Shown piece after piece: positions 8,971 through 18,306 of a stretch of DNA of 64,000 nt. Location: the NCBI GenBank assembly GCA_000496135.1, contig KI542674.1, positions 372,001-436,000 of the forward strand. The letters run 5' to 3'. The translations under genes were made by a program, and so were the position numbers. Position 1 is the stretch's first letter. Every line of letters begins with the position of its first letter. The notes under the pieces were generated by a model, which did not search any database, was not told the DNA's origin, and worked only from the letters and a program-made list of their open reading frames with translations. The DNA is from Thermoplasmatales archaeon E-plasma. Lineage in GTDB: Archaea > Thermoplasmatota > Thermoplasmata > Thermoplasmatales > Thermoplasmataceae.

Positions 8971-8981
8971 TGCCAATTGAA

Positions 8982-9674
8982 TCATTTTAAGAGTTTTATC
9001 TCTATTTCATCCTTCGCTTTTTTACTCAGATGAGATATAATTTCTCCTGATATTCCTGCTGGAACTTCTATTACACCTATCCACGATCCATCGGGTGCCC
9101 ATTCTTCCTTTGTGAGTGTACCGCTCCTGGTTATATCGCCATAAAGCTTCCCATATGCATCACCCTTCACTTTTATAGCGAGTTTCGCTTTTTCCATTCT
9201 TATTGGGATAATTGGCCTTATGGCTTTTAGCACCAGCTGAATCTGTTCATTTACACTCTTGAATGGATCGATATGGATCTTTGCCTCTTCCATTGCATTT
9301 TCAATTCTGTTTGGGGGGTTTGGCGCATTGGTCTGAGGATTGATCCCTTCACGGGAAATTGTATCAATTATGATTCTCTTCTTCTTTTCCTGAAGTTTAT
9401 GTCTCTGCTCAGTTGTAAGCTGTATCTGTCCTTTCAGGACAATTTCCGTGACTATCTTTTCGATGTCTGTTGTACCGAATACCTCATTGATAGGTTCATC
9501 GCCGATCTTGTCACCCTTTCTGGCGTCTTTAAAAACATCCTCACTTGCGATATCGTTTTCAATGTCAATCTTGCCTTCCTTTATTCGGTCAACTGCATCC
9601 GGGTCTATGAGAACCTCAAATTTATGTCCGTGCGATTCCAGCCTTGCCACTATGGCATCCTCAAGACTAACCAT
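8982..9674 (-). CDS. sbds: Ribosome maturation protein SBDS (Sdo1)
   Basis: Archaeal homologue of the Shwachman-Bodian-Diamond protein, 230 residues, which releases the anti-association factor aIF6 from 60S-like subunits in concert with an EF-2-type GTPase. The FYSH domain at the N-terminus is recognisable in 'VARLESHGHKFEVLIDPD' (about residues 10-27) and 'IASEDVFKDARKGD' (about 42-55); the middle helical domain contains 'LTTEQRHKLQEKKKR', and the C-terminal ferredoxin-like domain ends 'IEIKLLK'. It starts the conserved SBDS-rrp4-rrp41-rrp42 order. Confidence 0.96.
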   Translation of the reverse strand: MVSLEDAIVARLESHGHKFEVLIDPDAVDRIKEGKIDIENDIASEDVFKDARKGDKIGDEPINEVFGTTDIEKIVTEIVLKGQIQLTTEQRHKLQEKKKRIIIDTISREGINPQTNAPNPPNRIENAMEEAKIHIDPFKSVNEQIQLVLKAIRPIIPIRMEKAKLAIKVKGDAYGKLYGDITRSGTLTKEEWAPDGSWIGVIEVPAGISGEIISHLSKKAKDEIEIKLLK

Positions 9675-9710
9675 AAGGGATTATGAGATATTAGGATAAA
9701 AATTGATCAA

Positions 9711-10631
9711 TCAATTTGCATGTGCTAATGAGAAAAGTTTCTCCTTTCTCAGTGCTAGAATTATTGCAATGTTTGGAGCTATGAATATAATAAGTGCTAT
9801 TATTGAAATCAGGAGATCCACAGAATTGAAACCTGTCAGGTTAAATGAATAGAGCTTTGATGAACTGTTTGACGGTGAACCCGGAGTAAGTGAAGTTGAT
9901 GGGAATATTGCATAGCTCAGGGAACCAAGACCGGCTGATATTATTACATCTACAAGAAACAGAATGAAAGCTATGAAAAAATAATAATTCTGGAATTCTC
10001 TTGCCAGTCTTACTGTTCCAACGTAAAGATATGGAATTGTACCAAGAAACAGCAGGAACAATGCAAATACAGCCAGACCTCCCGCAAGGAAAAGGACATC
10101 GTAATCAGTTGATGATATGGAAAACTGGTAGGAGGAACCATTGACATTTATAAAAAAAGATGAAAAAAGACTTCCTGAAACTGCTGCAATCATTAGAAGG
10201 GCAGGAATCATTGAAAACAAACCCATTAGGGCAAGTGTTCCCCCCGCCATTGGAGGATTAAATCTCCTGTTCCTCCTAGCCAGTATTTTGTAACCTTTTC
10301 TGAGCTTGAATACGCCTAGCGCATAGAAAAAAACGCTAACAGATATAAGAAGAAGATAGATTGAAATGAGCTCCGAAAAATGCGCCTTTAAGCTGCTGAC
10401 CTGTGTTACTGTTAAATTGTTCAGTACTGTAAATGAGGATGATAACCCTGATTCAAGATAAATATTTCCGGTGATGAGAATTATTGCGCTGATAATTGAA
10501 AATATTGGGAAAAATGACATGTCTGTTTTAAAGTTTACAAACTGGTCAGAATCTATAAGAGGCATTCTGCAATGAGCGCAGTATCTTAAATTATCTTCAT
10601 TCTCAAATGAACATCTAACGCATTTAATCAA
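9711..10631 (-). CDS. Zinc-ribbon membrane protein, DUF973-like
   Basis: 306-residue protein with an N-terminal double-CxxC zinc ribbon ('CVRCSFENEDNLRYCAHC', residues 4-21), then about six hydrophobic membrane segments with the loops carrying Ser/Asn-rich sequence and N-glycosylation sequons ('NGSSYQ', 'NSSSK'). The layout resembles the DUF973 proteins frequent in Thermoplasmatales and Sulfolobales, but the family assignment is tentative and the function unknown. It interrupts the otherwise conserved psmA-SBDS adjacency and is on the same strand with short gaps (36 and 44 bp), so it may be carried by the same mRNA. Confidence 0.7.
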   Translation of the reverse strand: MIKCVRCSFENEDNLRYCAHCRMPLIDSDQFVNFKTDMSFFPIFSIISAIILITGNIYLESGLSSSFTVLNNLTVTQVSSLKAHFSELISIYLLLISVSVFFYALGVFKLRKGYKILARRNRRFNPPMAGGTLALMGLFSMIPALLMIAAVSGSLFSSFFINVNGSSYQFSISSTDYDVLFLAGGLAVFALFLLFLGTIPYLYVGTVRLAREFQNYYFFIAFILFLVDVIISAGLGSLSYAIFPSTSLTPGSPSNSSSKLYSFNLTGFNSVDLLISIIALIIFIAPNIAIILALRKEKLFSLAHAN

Positions 10632-10675
10632 ATTTTACAGGCCTCAAAAAATAAAAAGTAATTGGTAAAGGTTGT

Positions 10676-11377
10676 TTAAACTAGTTCTTCTACTTCCTTT
10701 GAGGTATAAATTTTAAATTTACCGCCTTTTACTATGGTTGCAACCTCTGGATTCTTGAATTCAGCGCCATCATCTATGGATGCCCTTATTGCCTTTATAC
10801 CAAGCTTTACTGCGTCTTTTTCATTCAGATTCTCCTTGTATTCCTTTTCGAGGAATGAGGTTACCTGTTCTTTTCCAGAACCAATTGATACTGCCTTATA
10901 TTCGTTTATTGTTCCGGAGGGATCGCAATCAAATAGTCTTGGCCCAATTGTGTCAAAACCAGCGAAAATCATTGATACCCCGTATGGTCTTACTCCTCCA
11001 TACTGTGTATATTGCTGCATCTGATCTGCAACTCTCTTAACAAGGTTTTCAATATTTACAAGTGATCCGTATGTAATTTTTTCCTGCTGGGATGCTATCC
11101 TTGCAAAGTCAATAAGAACTCTGGCGTCTGCAACCAGTCCTGAAGTTACACATCCCACGAGATCATCAACGAGCTGTATTTTTTCAAGTGAATTCTGTTC
11201 CACCAGTCTGCTCCTAACTCGCTTTTCTGATATGAGGGCAACGCCTCCGTCAAATCTTATACCGAGTGCTGTTGAGCCTCTTTTTACTGCTTCCCTTGCA
11301 TATTCCACCTGGAATAATCTTCCATCGGGCGAGAATACCGTTATCGCCCTGTCATAAGCCATTTGTCCTTGCTGCAT
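10676..11377 (-). CDS. psmA: Proteasome subunit alpha
   Basis: Alpha subunit of the archaeal 20S proteasome, 233 residues; it forms the outer heptameric rings and the gate. The signature '[27 protein letters not shown]' region (residues about 5-31; the YDxx and [12 protein letters not shown] motif) is unmistakable, and the expected pore-lining N-terminus and '[15 protein letters not shown]' (about 125-139) are present. A GGTGA Shine-Dalgarno run stands 6 bp before the ATG. It heads the large minus-strand operon that continues with SBDS and the exosome. Confidence 0.97.
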   Translation of the reverse strand: MQQGQMAYDRAITVFSPDGRLFQVEYAREAVKRGSTALGIRFDGGVALISEKRVRSRLVEQNSLEKIQLVDDLVGCVTSGLVADARVLIDFARIASQQEKITYGSLVNIENLVKRVADQMQQYTQYGGVRPYGVSMIFAGFDTIGPRLFDCDPSGTINEYKAVSIGSGKEQVTSFLEKEYKENLNEKDAVKLGIKAIRASIDDGAEFKNPEVATIVKGGKFKIYTSKEVEELV

Positions 11378-11403
11378 AATTTCACCGTGCCAACCTTAAT
11401 CTG

Positions 11404-11417
11404 TTTAAATAATAAAT
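11404..11417 (-). promoter_or_regulatory. TATA box of psmA
   Basis: On the minus strand the run ATTTATTATTTAAA lies 27-40 bp before the psmA ATG. A start about 25 bp downstream would leave a leader of roughly ten bases containing the GGTGA ribosome-binding site. Seen as sequence pattern only. Confidence 0.5.
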
Positions 11418-12080
11418 CTTTTCTAATACATTTTAGCTTCATTTTGTGATTGCCTTATTATCCAGATAATTTGATTCGTCCTTTGGAAAAAAGCGGTTTT
11501 GAATCTTGATTTTCTGAAGATAATACTAATATTGTTACTCCAAAATCCCATCTCAGTGAAAATGTTAAACCTACTTCTCTCCTATACATAATATGAATCC
11601 TGCATAATTGTTTTAAATTAGCTCCATGGTTACTCATAGATAATTTCAAAGGGATTGGAAAGCGGGATCGTTGGCTTTTCATCAAAATGTTCCGGCATCG
11701 ATCCTAGTTATATACCCATGTTAAGGATTTAAACATATTAAAATGGAATGCGATTTCCATACTGTTAAGATTCAGGATATACCCTTTAGAAGCACCGGAT
11801 ATTATTGGTGAAATCCAAAAATCAATGTAAGTTGCAAAAAAAAGTGAGATAAGTCTCTTATATTAACTAAGAAATTATTACTAAATAGTCGATAAAACAA
11901 TCCGCTTTATTTATGCGAACAGATACTGTTCCGTGTATTTCCTGATAAGCATGATGAAATATAAGATTCCTTTTCATTGGTAACTTTGATCATTGAATAA
12001 AACAGCCACCGGTTTATTCTTGATAGAATGCTGAATAATAGAAAGTTCATAATGTTAATAGTCAACCAGTTCATGACTAA
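11418..12080. other. Intergenic region between psmA and nreA, no recognisable gene
   Basis: About 660 bp of AT-rich sequence with stops in all frames at short intervals. The only longer open stretches (a 75-codon one on the minus strand at 11458-11685, and one antisense to nreA) show no family resemblance and unusual composition. I see no tRNA-like or CRISPR-like structure. Its length and lack of genes fit a decayed region, consistent with the damaged nreA that follows. Confidence 0.5.
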
Positions 12081-13269
12081 ATGTTGTTTCCATACTGCAG
12101 CAAGTGCAAAGCAAAGAAGAATCTTTGCGGGCTTGGATATTGCCCTATACTGAAAAATATAGGAGATTATATTGGAAATTTTCAACTGAGTGCAGGTGAT
12201 GTTGACACACAGACGCCACCCGGAGTTTTCATTGGGGAATATAATTACCCGGGTGTTTATGCCGGGGCCAATGGCAGTTTTAGATACCAATAAACCATTT
12301 TTTTTCAGAAAAATTGTATGGAAAATCCAGGGATGGGGTTACTGAAATTAAATGCCAACAGATATAGAACGTCAAAGACAGTCAGGGTAACTGCTTTAGA
12401 TTCTCCATTTATCTTTGAACTTCAGGAAGCAGCAATGGCCCACAAATAATGTGGAAATGAACTTCAGAAATGAAAAATTCATCAAAAAGGATACAGGAAG
12501 AGAATCTTTTGAAACACCGGTTGGTCCCATGGCTATTGTATCTTCCCTGAAAATCATAGAGAATCCCAAAATACCGGCAAAGGTTGATTATATAAGGGAA
12601 GATATTCATCTTAAAAGCAGACCTGCCATGGTAAAGCTTTATGAATCAGGCTATGAACTATCATATATTCAGGGAATTCTCTCCGCAGGTATTCTTGGTA
12701 TTAAAAAAAATAGAAAGCTGGTTCCAACAAGATGGTCAATAACTGCAGTGGATGAGACAGTAAACGAACACCTGAAAGATCAGATAGGAAAGTTCCCTCA
12801 GCTGAGCGAAATTATGATGTTTTCTGGAGAATATTTGGGAAACCGATTTCAGGTTATACTTATTCCCGGGCCGTACTCCTTTGAAATGTTTGAGAAATGG
12901 GGAAGCGGTTCCGTGTGGGGTGAAGGAGATGTTGCTCATGAATGGGAATGGATCAATGGAAGAAAAGAATATGCCGATGAAATTGGCGGTGCATATTATG
13001 CAGCAAGGCTTTCAGCATCCGAATTTCTCCATAAGATAAGGAGACAGGCATCAATAGTGGTCTTAAGGAGAATCGGAGGAGAATACCACTCCCCAATGGG
13101 AGTATGGGTTATCAGAGAAACAATAAGAAACATACTTCAGGGAACCCCAGGTAAATATACAGATAGGGAACTCTTATGCCGTGAAAACAAATTTATAATA
13201 GAAAATTGGGTCAGTCTGTCAAATATATGGAAACTTACACTTACACAGAGATATCTATGGCAATTTTAA
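12081..13269 (+). pseudogene. nreA: nreA, archaeal DNA repair protein, interrupted by a stop and a frameshift
   Basis: Homologue of NreA, an archaeal PCNA-associated DNA-repair protein. The first part (12081-12290) has the zinc-finger start 'YCSKCKAKKNLCGLGYCP' and 'GVFIGEYNYPGVYAG'. An in-frame TAA occurs at 12291-12293, after which the same frame continues with NreA-like sequence ('RTSKTVRV', 'FELQEAAMAHK') to a TAA at 12447. The rest is in the +1 frame and runs uninterrupted for about 270 codons, with 'ETPVGPMAIV', 'VPTRWSITAVDE' and 'GEYHSPMGVWVIRE'. The protein would end in QRYLWQF, matching the PCNA-binding Q-x-x-L-x-x-F box. A 2-base loss just after 12446 would explain the shift. The second part alone could start at a TTG at 12415 and remain expressed. 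Either true decay or sequencing error is possible. Confidence 0.82.
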
Positions 13270-13300
13270 GATGGCGAAAAATGAGAAGGTGCTTTAGGAG

Positions 13301-14140
13301 GTGACAATTGAAAATTTCCGCATTCTCGACAATCATTTTCATTTGAGAACAGATGGTTTATATCTGGATGCCGTGAAAGCATTTAAAAAAGCCGGCGGAG
13401 ACATTATTAATCTGGTGAATCTCCCTGATTATACAATTCCAACGTCTGAATACTACGAGCACATATATGAGCGAACGTTAAAAATGGCCGAGTTTATAAG
13501 GACAAATTCTGAGGTAAAGGTAATGGTAACTCTTGGGCCATATCCTCTGGACTATTTTTACTTCAGGCAGGCTTCAGTTAATCCAGTGAAAAAAATGGCA
13601 GATGGCATTATGCTCCTGGAAAAATATGCAGAAGATAAAACAATATGTGCAATTGGGGAAATAGGTCGTCCCCATTTTGATGTTGATCCGAAGGTGAGAG
13701 AGGAATCAAATCAGATACTGCTCAGGGGTTTGCATCTGGCAGCCGATTACCATATTCCTGCAATACTTCACACAGAGGATCTGGATGAAGCGGCACTATT
13801 CGAATTGCAGGTCATGGGTAATAAGTCAGGTATTTCACCACACATGATAATCAAACATCATGCAACCGTTTCAAACCTGATGTCTGAATCTGCATTGAGC
13901 ATGTCAGTTCTTGCAACGAGACCAAATCTCCGTGGTTCAATTGAAACAGGAAAGAGTTTCCTTCTGGAAACTGATTATGTTGATGATCCTTTAAAACCTG
14001 GAAAGGTCATAGCTCCTGACTCAGTGCCAAAAAGAGCCCTGATGATCAGGGGAGAATACACAAATTATGAAAAAATTATGTCTGATGTGTTTCTTAAGCT
14101 TCCTTCAAAAATCTACGGAAAGGAACTCTTTGAAATCTGA
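13301..14140 (+). CDS. TatD-related metal-dependent hydrolase
   Basis: 279-residue TIM-barrel hydrolase of the TatD-like amidohydrolase group. Metal-ligand motifs are visible: 'LDNHFHL' near the N-terminus (H-x-H type, residues about 9-15), 'IGEIGRPHFD' (Glu, about 122-131), 'AILHTED' (His, about 157-163) and 'IIKHHA' (His, about 183-188). Archaeal members are usually annotated as predicted nucleases or hydrolases without a defined substrate. The GTG start is embedded in a strong AGGAGGTGA run, 31 bp after nreA, so it is probably co-transcribed with nreA; a repair-related role is possible but unproven. Confidence 0.8.
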   Translation: MTIENFRILDNHFHLRTDGLYLDAVKAFKKAGGDIINLVNLPDYTIPTSEYYEHIYERTLKMAEFIRTNSEVKVMVTLGPYPLDYFYFRQASVNPVKKMADGIMLLEKYAEDKTICAIGEIGRPHFDVDPKVREESNQILLRGLHLAADYHIPAILHTEDLDEAALFELQVMGNKSGISPHMIIKHHATVSNLMSESALSMSVLATRPNLRGSIETGKSFLLETDYVDDPLKPGKVIAPDSVPKRALMIRGEYTNYEKIMSDVFLKLPSKIYGKELFEI

Positions 14141-14203
14141 TAAAAAATTTACAGGATGAATCGTTAATCTTTGGCATTTTTGAACCGATATTTCCAGCAT
14201 AAC

Positions 14204-14210
14204 TTTATAA
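14204..14210 (+). promoter_or_regulatory. TATA box of gapdh-radA
   Basis: TTTATAA followed by an A-run, centred 26 bp before the ATG at 14233. The distance predicts that transcription begins at the start codon (leaderless mRNA). Confidence 0.6.
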
Positions 14211-14232
14211 AAAGGCTAAAAATCAGTAACCA

Positions 14233-15249
14233 ATGATCAAAGTTGGGATAAACGGCTATGGAACCATTGGAAGGAGAGTTGCAGATGCAGTGAAACTTCA
14301 GAAAGATATGACGGTAATTGGAATTGTAAAAACCAAACCAGATTATGTTGCAGTGGAGGCAGCAAGGAGCTTCAATGTATATGCAAGCAGTGATGAAACT
14401 CTAAAGGCTTTTGAGAGTTCGGGGGTTAAGGCAAAAGGAACTCTAAATGATATTATCCAATCCGTGGATGTTATGGTTGACTGCACACCGGAAGGAATGG
14501 GAGAAACAAATAAAGAACTGTACAGGAAGAACAGGATAAAGGCAATTTTTCAGGGCGGAGAAGAAGCACAAATTGCAGAACAAAGCTTCAATGCCTATTC
14601 CAGCTATGATAAAAGTGTGGGAAAGGAATTTCTCAGAGTAGTTTCCTGCAATACCACAGGACTTGCCCGTACAATATTTCCAATAATGAAGAAATTTGGA
14701 GTAAAATCTGTGGATGCAACGCTTATCAGAAGAGCAACTGATCCAAATGACAGTAGGAAGGGACCGATTAATGCCATTGAACCAAGTCTTAAGTTCCCTT
14801 CCCATCATGGCCCGGATCTAAAAACGGTTCTGGATGTAAAAGAAGTTGGAACTGTTGCCATTAAGGTTCCAACGACATTGATGCATGTTCATTCAATATC
14901 ATTAAAAACTGAATCAGATGTTTCAAAGGATAGATTAATTGAAGAATGGGAAAAATTCAACAGAATAATACCCCTTTCCGGAAAGAGCGGCTTATCTTCC
15001 ACATCACAGGTAATGGATCTGGCAAGAGAATTTGGAAGAAAGAGAGGAGATCTCTTTGAGATAGCCGTGTGGAAAGAGAGCATCTTCGCATCAGGGAATA
15101 CTGTAAGATATATCCAGGCAGTGCACCAGGAGAGCGATGTAGTTCCTGAAAACATAGATGCCATCAGGGCTATAATGGGTTACTCAGATAGGGAAAAGTC
15201 CATTACCGATACGGATAATACCATGGGAATATTCAGGAGGGATTTGTAA
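14233..15249 (+). CDS. gap: Glyceraldehyde-3-phosphate dehydrogenase, archaeal type II
   Basis: NAD(P)-dependent phosphorylating GAPDH, 338 residues, the archaeal form with no close similarity to bacterial enzymes. The Rossmann start '[17 protein letters not shown]' (residues 3-19), the catalytic Cys in '[11 protein letters not shown]' (about 136-146) and 'HHGPDLKTV' (about 191-199) are characteristic. In Thermoplasmatales sugar catabolism runs through a non-phosphorylated Entner-Doudoroff route, so this enzyme more likely serves gluconeogenesis; that is inference. Its stop TAA shares one base with the radA ATG, so it heads a gapdh-radA operon. Confidence 0.95.
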   Translation: MIKVGINGYGTIGRRVADAVKLQKDMTVIGIVKTKPDYVAVEAARSFNVYASSDETLKAFESSGVKAKGTLNDIIQSVDVMVDCTPEGMGETNKELYRKNRIKAIFQGGEEAQIAEQSFNAYSSYDKSVGKEFLRVVSCNTTGLARTIFPIMKKFGVKSVDATLIRRATDPNDSRKGPINAIEPSLKFPSHHGPDLKTVLDVKEVGTVAIKVPTTLMHVHSISLKTESDVSKDRLIEEWEKFNRIIPLSGKSGLSSTSQVMDLAREFGRKRGDLFEIAVWKESIFASGNTVRYIQAVHQESDVVPENIDAIRAIMGYSDREKSITDTDNTMGIFRRDL

Positions 15250-16220
15250 TGGTTGAGTCAAAGAAAGCAGAAACAGACAAAATGTCAATTGAGGATATAC
15301 CTGGCGTAGGAGAGGCAACAGCAGAAAAACTAAGGGACAGCGGTTATGATGATGTAATGGCAATAGCTGTAGCTGCTCCAAAGGATCTCTCTGAAATAAC
15401 TGGAATAGGAGAAGGGGCAATAATCAAGATTATAGCAGCAGCCAGAAAATTGGCAGATGTTGGAAATTATGAAACTGGTGAAGAGATTTTAAACCGCAGG
15501 AAGAATGTCCTTAAGCTTACCACGGGAAGTAAGAATCTTGATAATCTGCTGGGAGGAGGATTAGAAACCCAGACAATAACAGAATTTTTTGGAGAATTTG
15601 GTTCAGGAAAAACTCAGATTATGCATCAGATAGCCGTCAATGCAACTACACCTGAAAGTGATGGCGGTTTCAACTCTGATGTCCTCATAATAGATACAGA
15701 AAACACTTTCAGACCGGAAAGAATAGTCCAAATGTCCAGGGCAAAAAACCTTGATTCGGATGAGGTTCTGAAAAGGATTCACGTTGCAAGGGCTTTTAAC
15801 TCACATCATCAGATATTGCTGGCTGAAAAGGCTTCTCAAATGGCTAAAGACTTCAACATAAGACTTCTCATTGTAGATTCCCTCACATCACATTTTAGAT
15901 CAGAATATATGGGTAGAGGATCTCTATCAGAAAGACAACAGCTGCTCAACCGGCATATGCACGATCTCCTTAGATTCGGAATGCTTCAGAATGCAGTCAT
16001 TGCAGTGACAAATCAGGTGGCCGCAAGACCTGATGTTTTCTTTGGTGATCCTACGGCACCAATTGGAGGAAACATCGTTGGACATACGGCAACATTCAGA
16101 ATTTATCTTAGAAAAGGAAAAGCTGGAAAGAGGATAGCCAGGCTCATAGACTCACCCTATCTTCCAGAAGGTGAAACGGTAATCCAGCTATCAGAAGAAG
16201 GTATACTGGACGGAATCTGA
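15249..16220 (+). CDS. radA: DNA repair and recombination protein RadA
   Basis: Archaeal RecA/Rad51 recombinase, 323 residues, forms filaments on single-stranded DNA and promotes strand exchange. N-terminal helix-hairpin-helix region '[19 protein letters not shown]' (about residues 15-33) and '[12 protein letters not shown]'; Walker A 'GEFGSGKTQ' (about 117-125); Walker B '[12 protein letters not shown]' (about 206-217); '[10 protein letters not shown]' and '[12 protein letters not shown]' near the C-terminus as in all RadA proteins. Coupled to gapdh by a one-base overlap. A T-rich terminator-like run follows. Confidence 0.97.
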   Translation: MVESKKAETDKMSIEDIPGVGEATAEKLRDSGYDDVMAIAVAAPKDLSEITGIGEGAIIKIIAAARKLADVGNYETGEEILNRRKNVLKLTTGSKNLDNLLGGGLETQTITEFFGEFGSGKTQIMHQIAVNATTPESDGGFNSDVLIIDTENTFRPERIVQMSRAKNLDSDEVLKRIHVARAFNSHHQILLAEKASQMAKDFNIRLLIVDSLTSHFRSEYMGRGSLSERQQLLNRHMHDLLRFGMLQNAVIAVTNQVAARPDVFFGDPTAPIGGNIVGHTATFRIYLRKGKAGKRIARLIDSPYLPEGETVIQLSEEGILDGI

Positions 16221-16240
16221 GAACGTATTTTTAAAAACCA

Positions 16241-16258
16241 TTTATTCTTTTATTTTTT
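16241..16258 (+). terminator. T-rich transcription terminator after radA
   Basis: Run TTTATTCTTTTATTTTTT starting about 20 bp after the radA stop. Archaeal RNA polymerase terminates on such T tracts without a hairpin; function here is inferred. Confidence 0.5.
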
Positions 16259-16352
16259 GTAAATATTATTTGTTTGAAATTGAAAATCTGATTTTTCTGA
16301 AACTATGAAAAAATGCACTAAGTTATTTAACTCATAATACATATATCGCTTG

Positions 16353-16871
16353 ATGTGGGATCAAATCACGACCAAATTTGGAAAGAATCCTTCACAGATG
16401 AAGGTAGTTAGATATTTCGTAACCTATGGACTATCTGTTAACGAGAAATTCCCGGAGGAACCTTCAGTTTTTTGTGCAAACATTGAAGTAAGACCAAATG
16501 CAATAGCTCTGGCCATTGGCGTTGACAGAAGAGTTGTGCAGAGCGTGGTAAATAAAATATTTGCAGATAAGGAGCTCTTGAACTTTTTCAAGGAGATGAG
16601 ACCCATAGCTGATATGGGACAGTTATCGTCAAAGATATTACGCCTTGGAGTAATTGAGGTTATTCCGGAAGACCCGTCCAAACCCGGCATCATTTCAGGA
16701 ATAGTTAAGGTAATTGCAGATTACAATATAGGGATAAGACAGGTAATGGTTGACGATCCGATAATTTCTGATTCGCCAAGAGCAAGGATCGTTACAGATT
16801 CTCCTCTGCCGGGCGAAGCAGTTCCTCTTATGAAGAAAGTGCCTGGAGTAAAAGGAATAATTGTCCTTTGA
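16353..16871 (+). CDS. HTH and ACT-domain regulator of amino acid metabolism (COG2061-like)
   Basis: About 173 residues. The N-terminal half reads as a helix-turn-helix ('VRPNAIALAIGVDRRVVQSV', about residues 48-67) and the C-terminal half as an ACT-like ligand-binding domain ('EDPSKPGIISGIVKVIADYN', about 109-128). It resembles the archaeal family annotated as regulator of amino acid metabolism. The start was set at the ATG at 16353, since a TTATTTAA box at 16323-16330 is 26 bp upstream; a TTG one codon earlier is also open. It stands alone, so its targets cannot be read from context. Confidence 0.78.
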   Translation: MWDQITTKFGKNPSQMKVVRYFVTYGLSVNEKFPEEPSVFCANIEVRPNAIALAIGVDRRVVQSVVNKIFADKELLNFFKEMRPIADMGQLSSKILRLGVIEVIPEDPSKPGIISGIVKVIADYNIGIRQVMVDDPIISDSPRARIVTDSPLPGEAVPLMKKVPGVKGIIVL

Positions 16872-17063
16872 ATTTGTAACAATATTTTGTTATTGAAGAT
16901 ATTACAGGTTGTCATTTGAATATACTTTGCTTAACAGATGAAATATCACAGGAAAAGTCAATATGATATCTGAACATAATTTATCAGTTGAAAATAGCAA
17001 TAAATTTATTGCTAATCTAATCATATCATTCATAGCCAAAATATATGGAGGTAAAAACCTGTC

Positions 17064-17429
17064 ATGCCAATATTAAGACCGAGAGGAAGAAAAAATTCAG
17101 AAGATGATGGCCCTGTTAAGTTTCTTGATCTGGCAGAATACAAATTCTTCGAGGAGGATGAACCGGAAAAGAATTCACTCAGGGTTGCTGAAATTTCCAA
17201 GTATGAAGATATACGCAAAATAGCCGATTACCTTTACAATGGCGATATCATCATTCTGGACTGCAGCTATGCCCAGAGGGATGACCTTAACATGCGAAAG
17301 ATAATCGAAGAGATAAAAGGCATGGGAAAGGACGTTGGGGGCGACTATGCTGCGCTTTCCAAGACCCTCTATGCAATTACACCCAAGGGCATTACAATCG
17401 ATCGGAGAAAGATCAAATCGTCGTTTTAA
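17064..17429 (+). CDS. sepF: SepF-like cell division protein (DUF552)
   Basis: 121-residue protein of the SepF/DUF552 family, which in archaea with FtsZ anchors the division ring to the membrane. The core domain begins at 'SLRVAEISKYEDIRKIADYL' (about residues 38-57) and continues with 'GDIIILDCSYAQRDD' and 'GDYAALSKTLYAITPKGI', the usual SepF fold signature. Unlike bacterial SepF it has a basic Pro-Arg N-terminus ('MPILRPRGRKN') rather than an obvious amphipathic helix. A GGAGGTA Shine-Dalgarno run lies 10 bp before the ATG. Convergent with the following glycosyltransferase (25 bp gap). Confidence 0.86.
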   Translation: MPILRPRGRKNSEDDGPVKFLDLAEYKFFEEDEPEKNSLRVAEISKYEDIRKIADYLYNGDIIILDCSYAQRDDLNMRKIIEEIKGMGKDVGGDYAALSKTLYAITPKGITIDRRKIKSSF

Positions 17430-17454
17430 ATTTCATGATAAATGTAGAAAATAC

Positions 17455-18126
17455 CTATCTCCTGTTGACCATGCTTGTGAATATTGCAAACAGATTCGCG
17501 AAACCATCGTGCCATGTATTAAGTTTAGGTTTTGTCATTCTTACTCCATATCTGATTGGAACCTCTATAATAGTTCCGTGAATGAACGCTTCTATTTTTA
17601 TGTCCTGTGAAAATGACATTCCATCACTGAGTCTGACCATTTTTTTGAAAATTTTATTTCTGAAAAGCCACATTCCACTTTGCGAATCTATTATTCTAAA
17701 TCCATAGAATAGAAATATGGCAAGGTTTAGTACGCTATTTCCAATAAAATGAAGGTTAGTATAAGAATTCTGGTTTCTCAAGGTCATTCTGTCACATGAA
17801 ATAAAATCAACATCGTTAATTTTCAATAATTCTATGAGTGTACCGGCTACTTCTGAAGGATATGTCCCGTCTCCATCGAGACATAATACAAGGTCACCCT
17901 TACAATTTGAAATTCCTGTTTTATAGGCGACTCCGTATCCTCTTCGGGGTTCCTGAATAACCCTGGCACCCTTTTTCTCTGCAATCTCCCTTGTTCGATC
18001 CTTTGAATCTGTATCAACTACTATAATTTCCATGGGGGACAGATACCTGAGGCTGTCGATAACGTCGCCAATTGTCTTTTCTTCATTCATTGTTGGAATA
18101 ACCACACTCAGAGTATCTTTTTCCAA
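17455..18126 (-). CDS. GT2 family glycosyltransferase (dolichyl-phosphate mannose synthase-like)
   Basis: GT-A glycosyltransferase of 223 residues. Motifs: 'VVIPTMNEEKTIGDVI' at the N-terminus, 'EIIVVDTDSKDRTREIA' (about residues 33-49, nucleotide-sugar site) and the D-x-D-like 'LCLDGDGTYPSE' (about 81-92). No transmembrane tail is evident, as in soluble DPM1-type enzymes, which transfer sugar to a polyprenyl phosphate for cell-surface glycans. No ATG precedes the conserved part; the TTG at 18126 is the most likely start. A perfect palindrome GTTGACTCAAC (18211-18221) lies about 20 bp upstream of a TATAAATA box in its promoter region. Confidence 0.88.
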   Translation of the reverse strand: MEKDTLSVVIPTMNEEKTIGDVIDSLRYLSPMEIIVVDTDSKDRTREIAEKKGARVIQEPRRGYGVAYKTGISNCKGDLVLCLDGDGTYPSEVAGTLIELLKINDVDFISCDRMTLRNQNSYTNLHFIGNSVLNLAIFLFYGFRIIDSQSGMWLFRNKIFKKMVRLSDGMSFSQDIKIEAFIHGTIIEVPIRYGVRMTKPKLNTWHDGFANLFAIFTSMVNRR

Positions 18127-18306
18127 TTTTCTTCAATCTTGAGATATATTTCAGCATAAAATATCTTCCATGCTGTTTATTGTGTATTTATACCAAATTT
18201 TAACAACCCGGTTGACTCAACTTCACCCTTCGCCACATCATACATAATTTTGTGATTTTATTTTCTTTAGACTGCGTTTTCATATATTTACATTGAATGT
18301 GGCAGT

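Noticed and set aside
11935-12000. CTGA and ATGATGA elements suggesting a C/D box small RNA.
   Set aside because: Only D' and C'-like boxes are present; no matching outer C and D boxes at suitable distance, so a guide RNA is not supported.
12415-13269. Treating the 284-codon second part of nreA as a complete gene with TTG start.
   Set aside because: It lacks the zinc finger and the conserved middle region that lie immediately upstream in other frames; it is the 3' part of a broken gene, though it may still be expressed.
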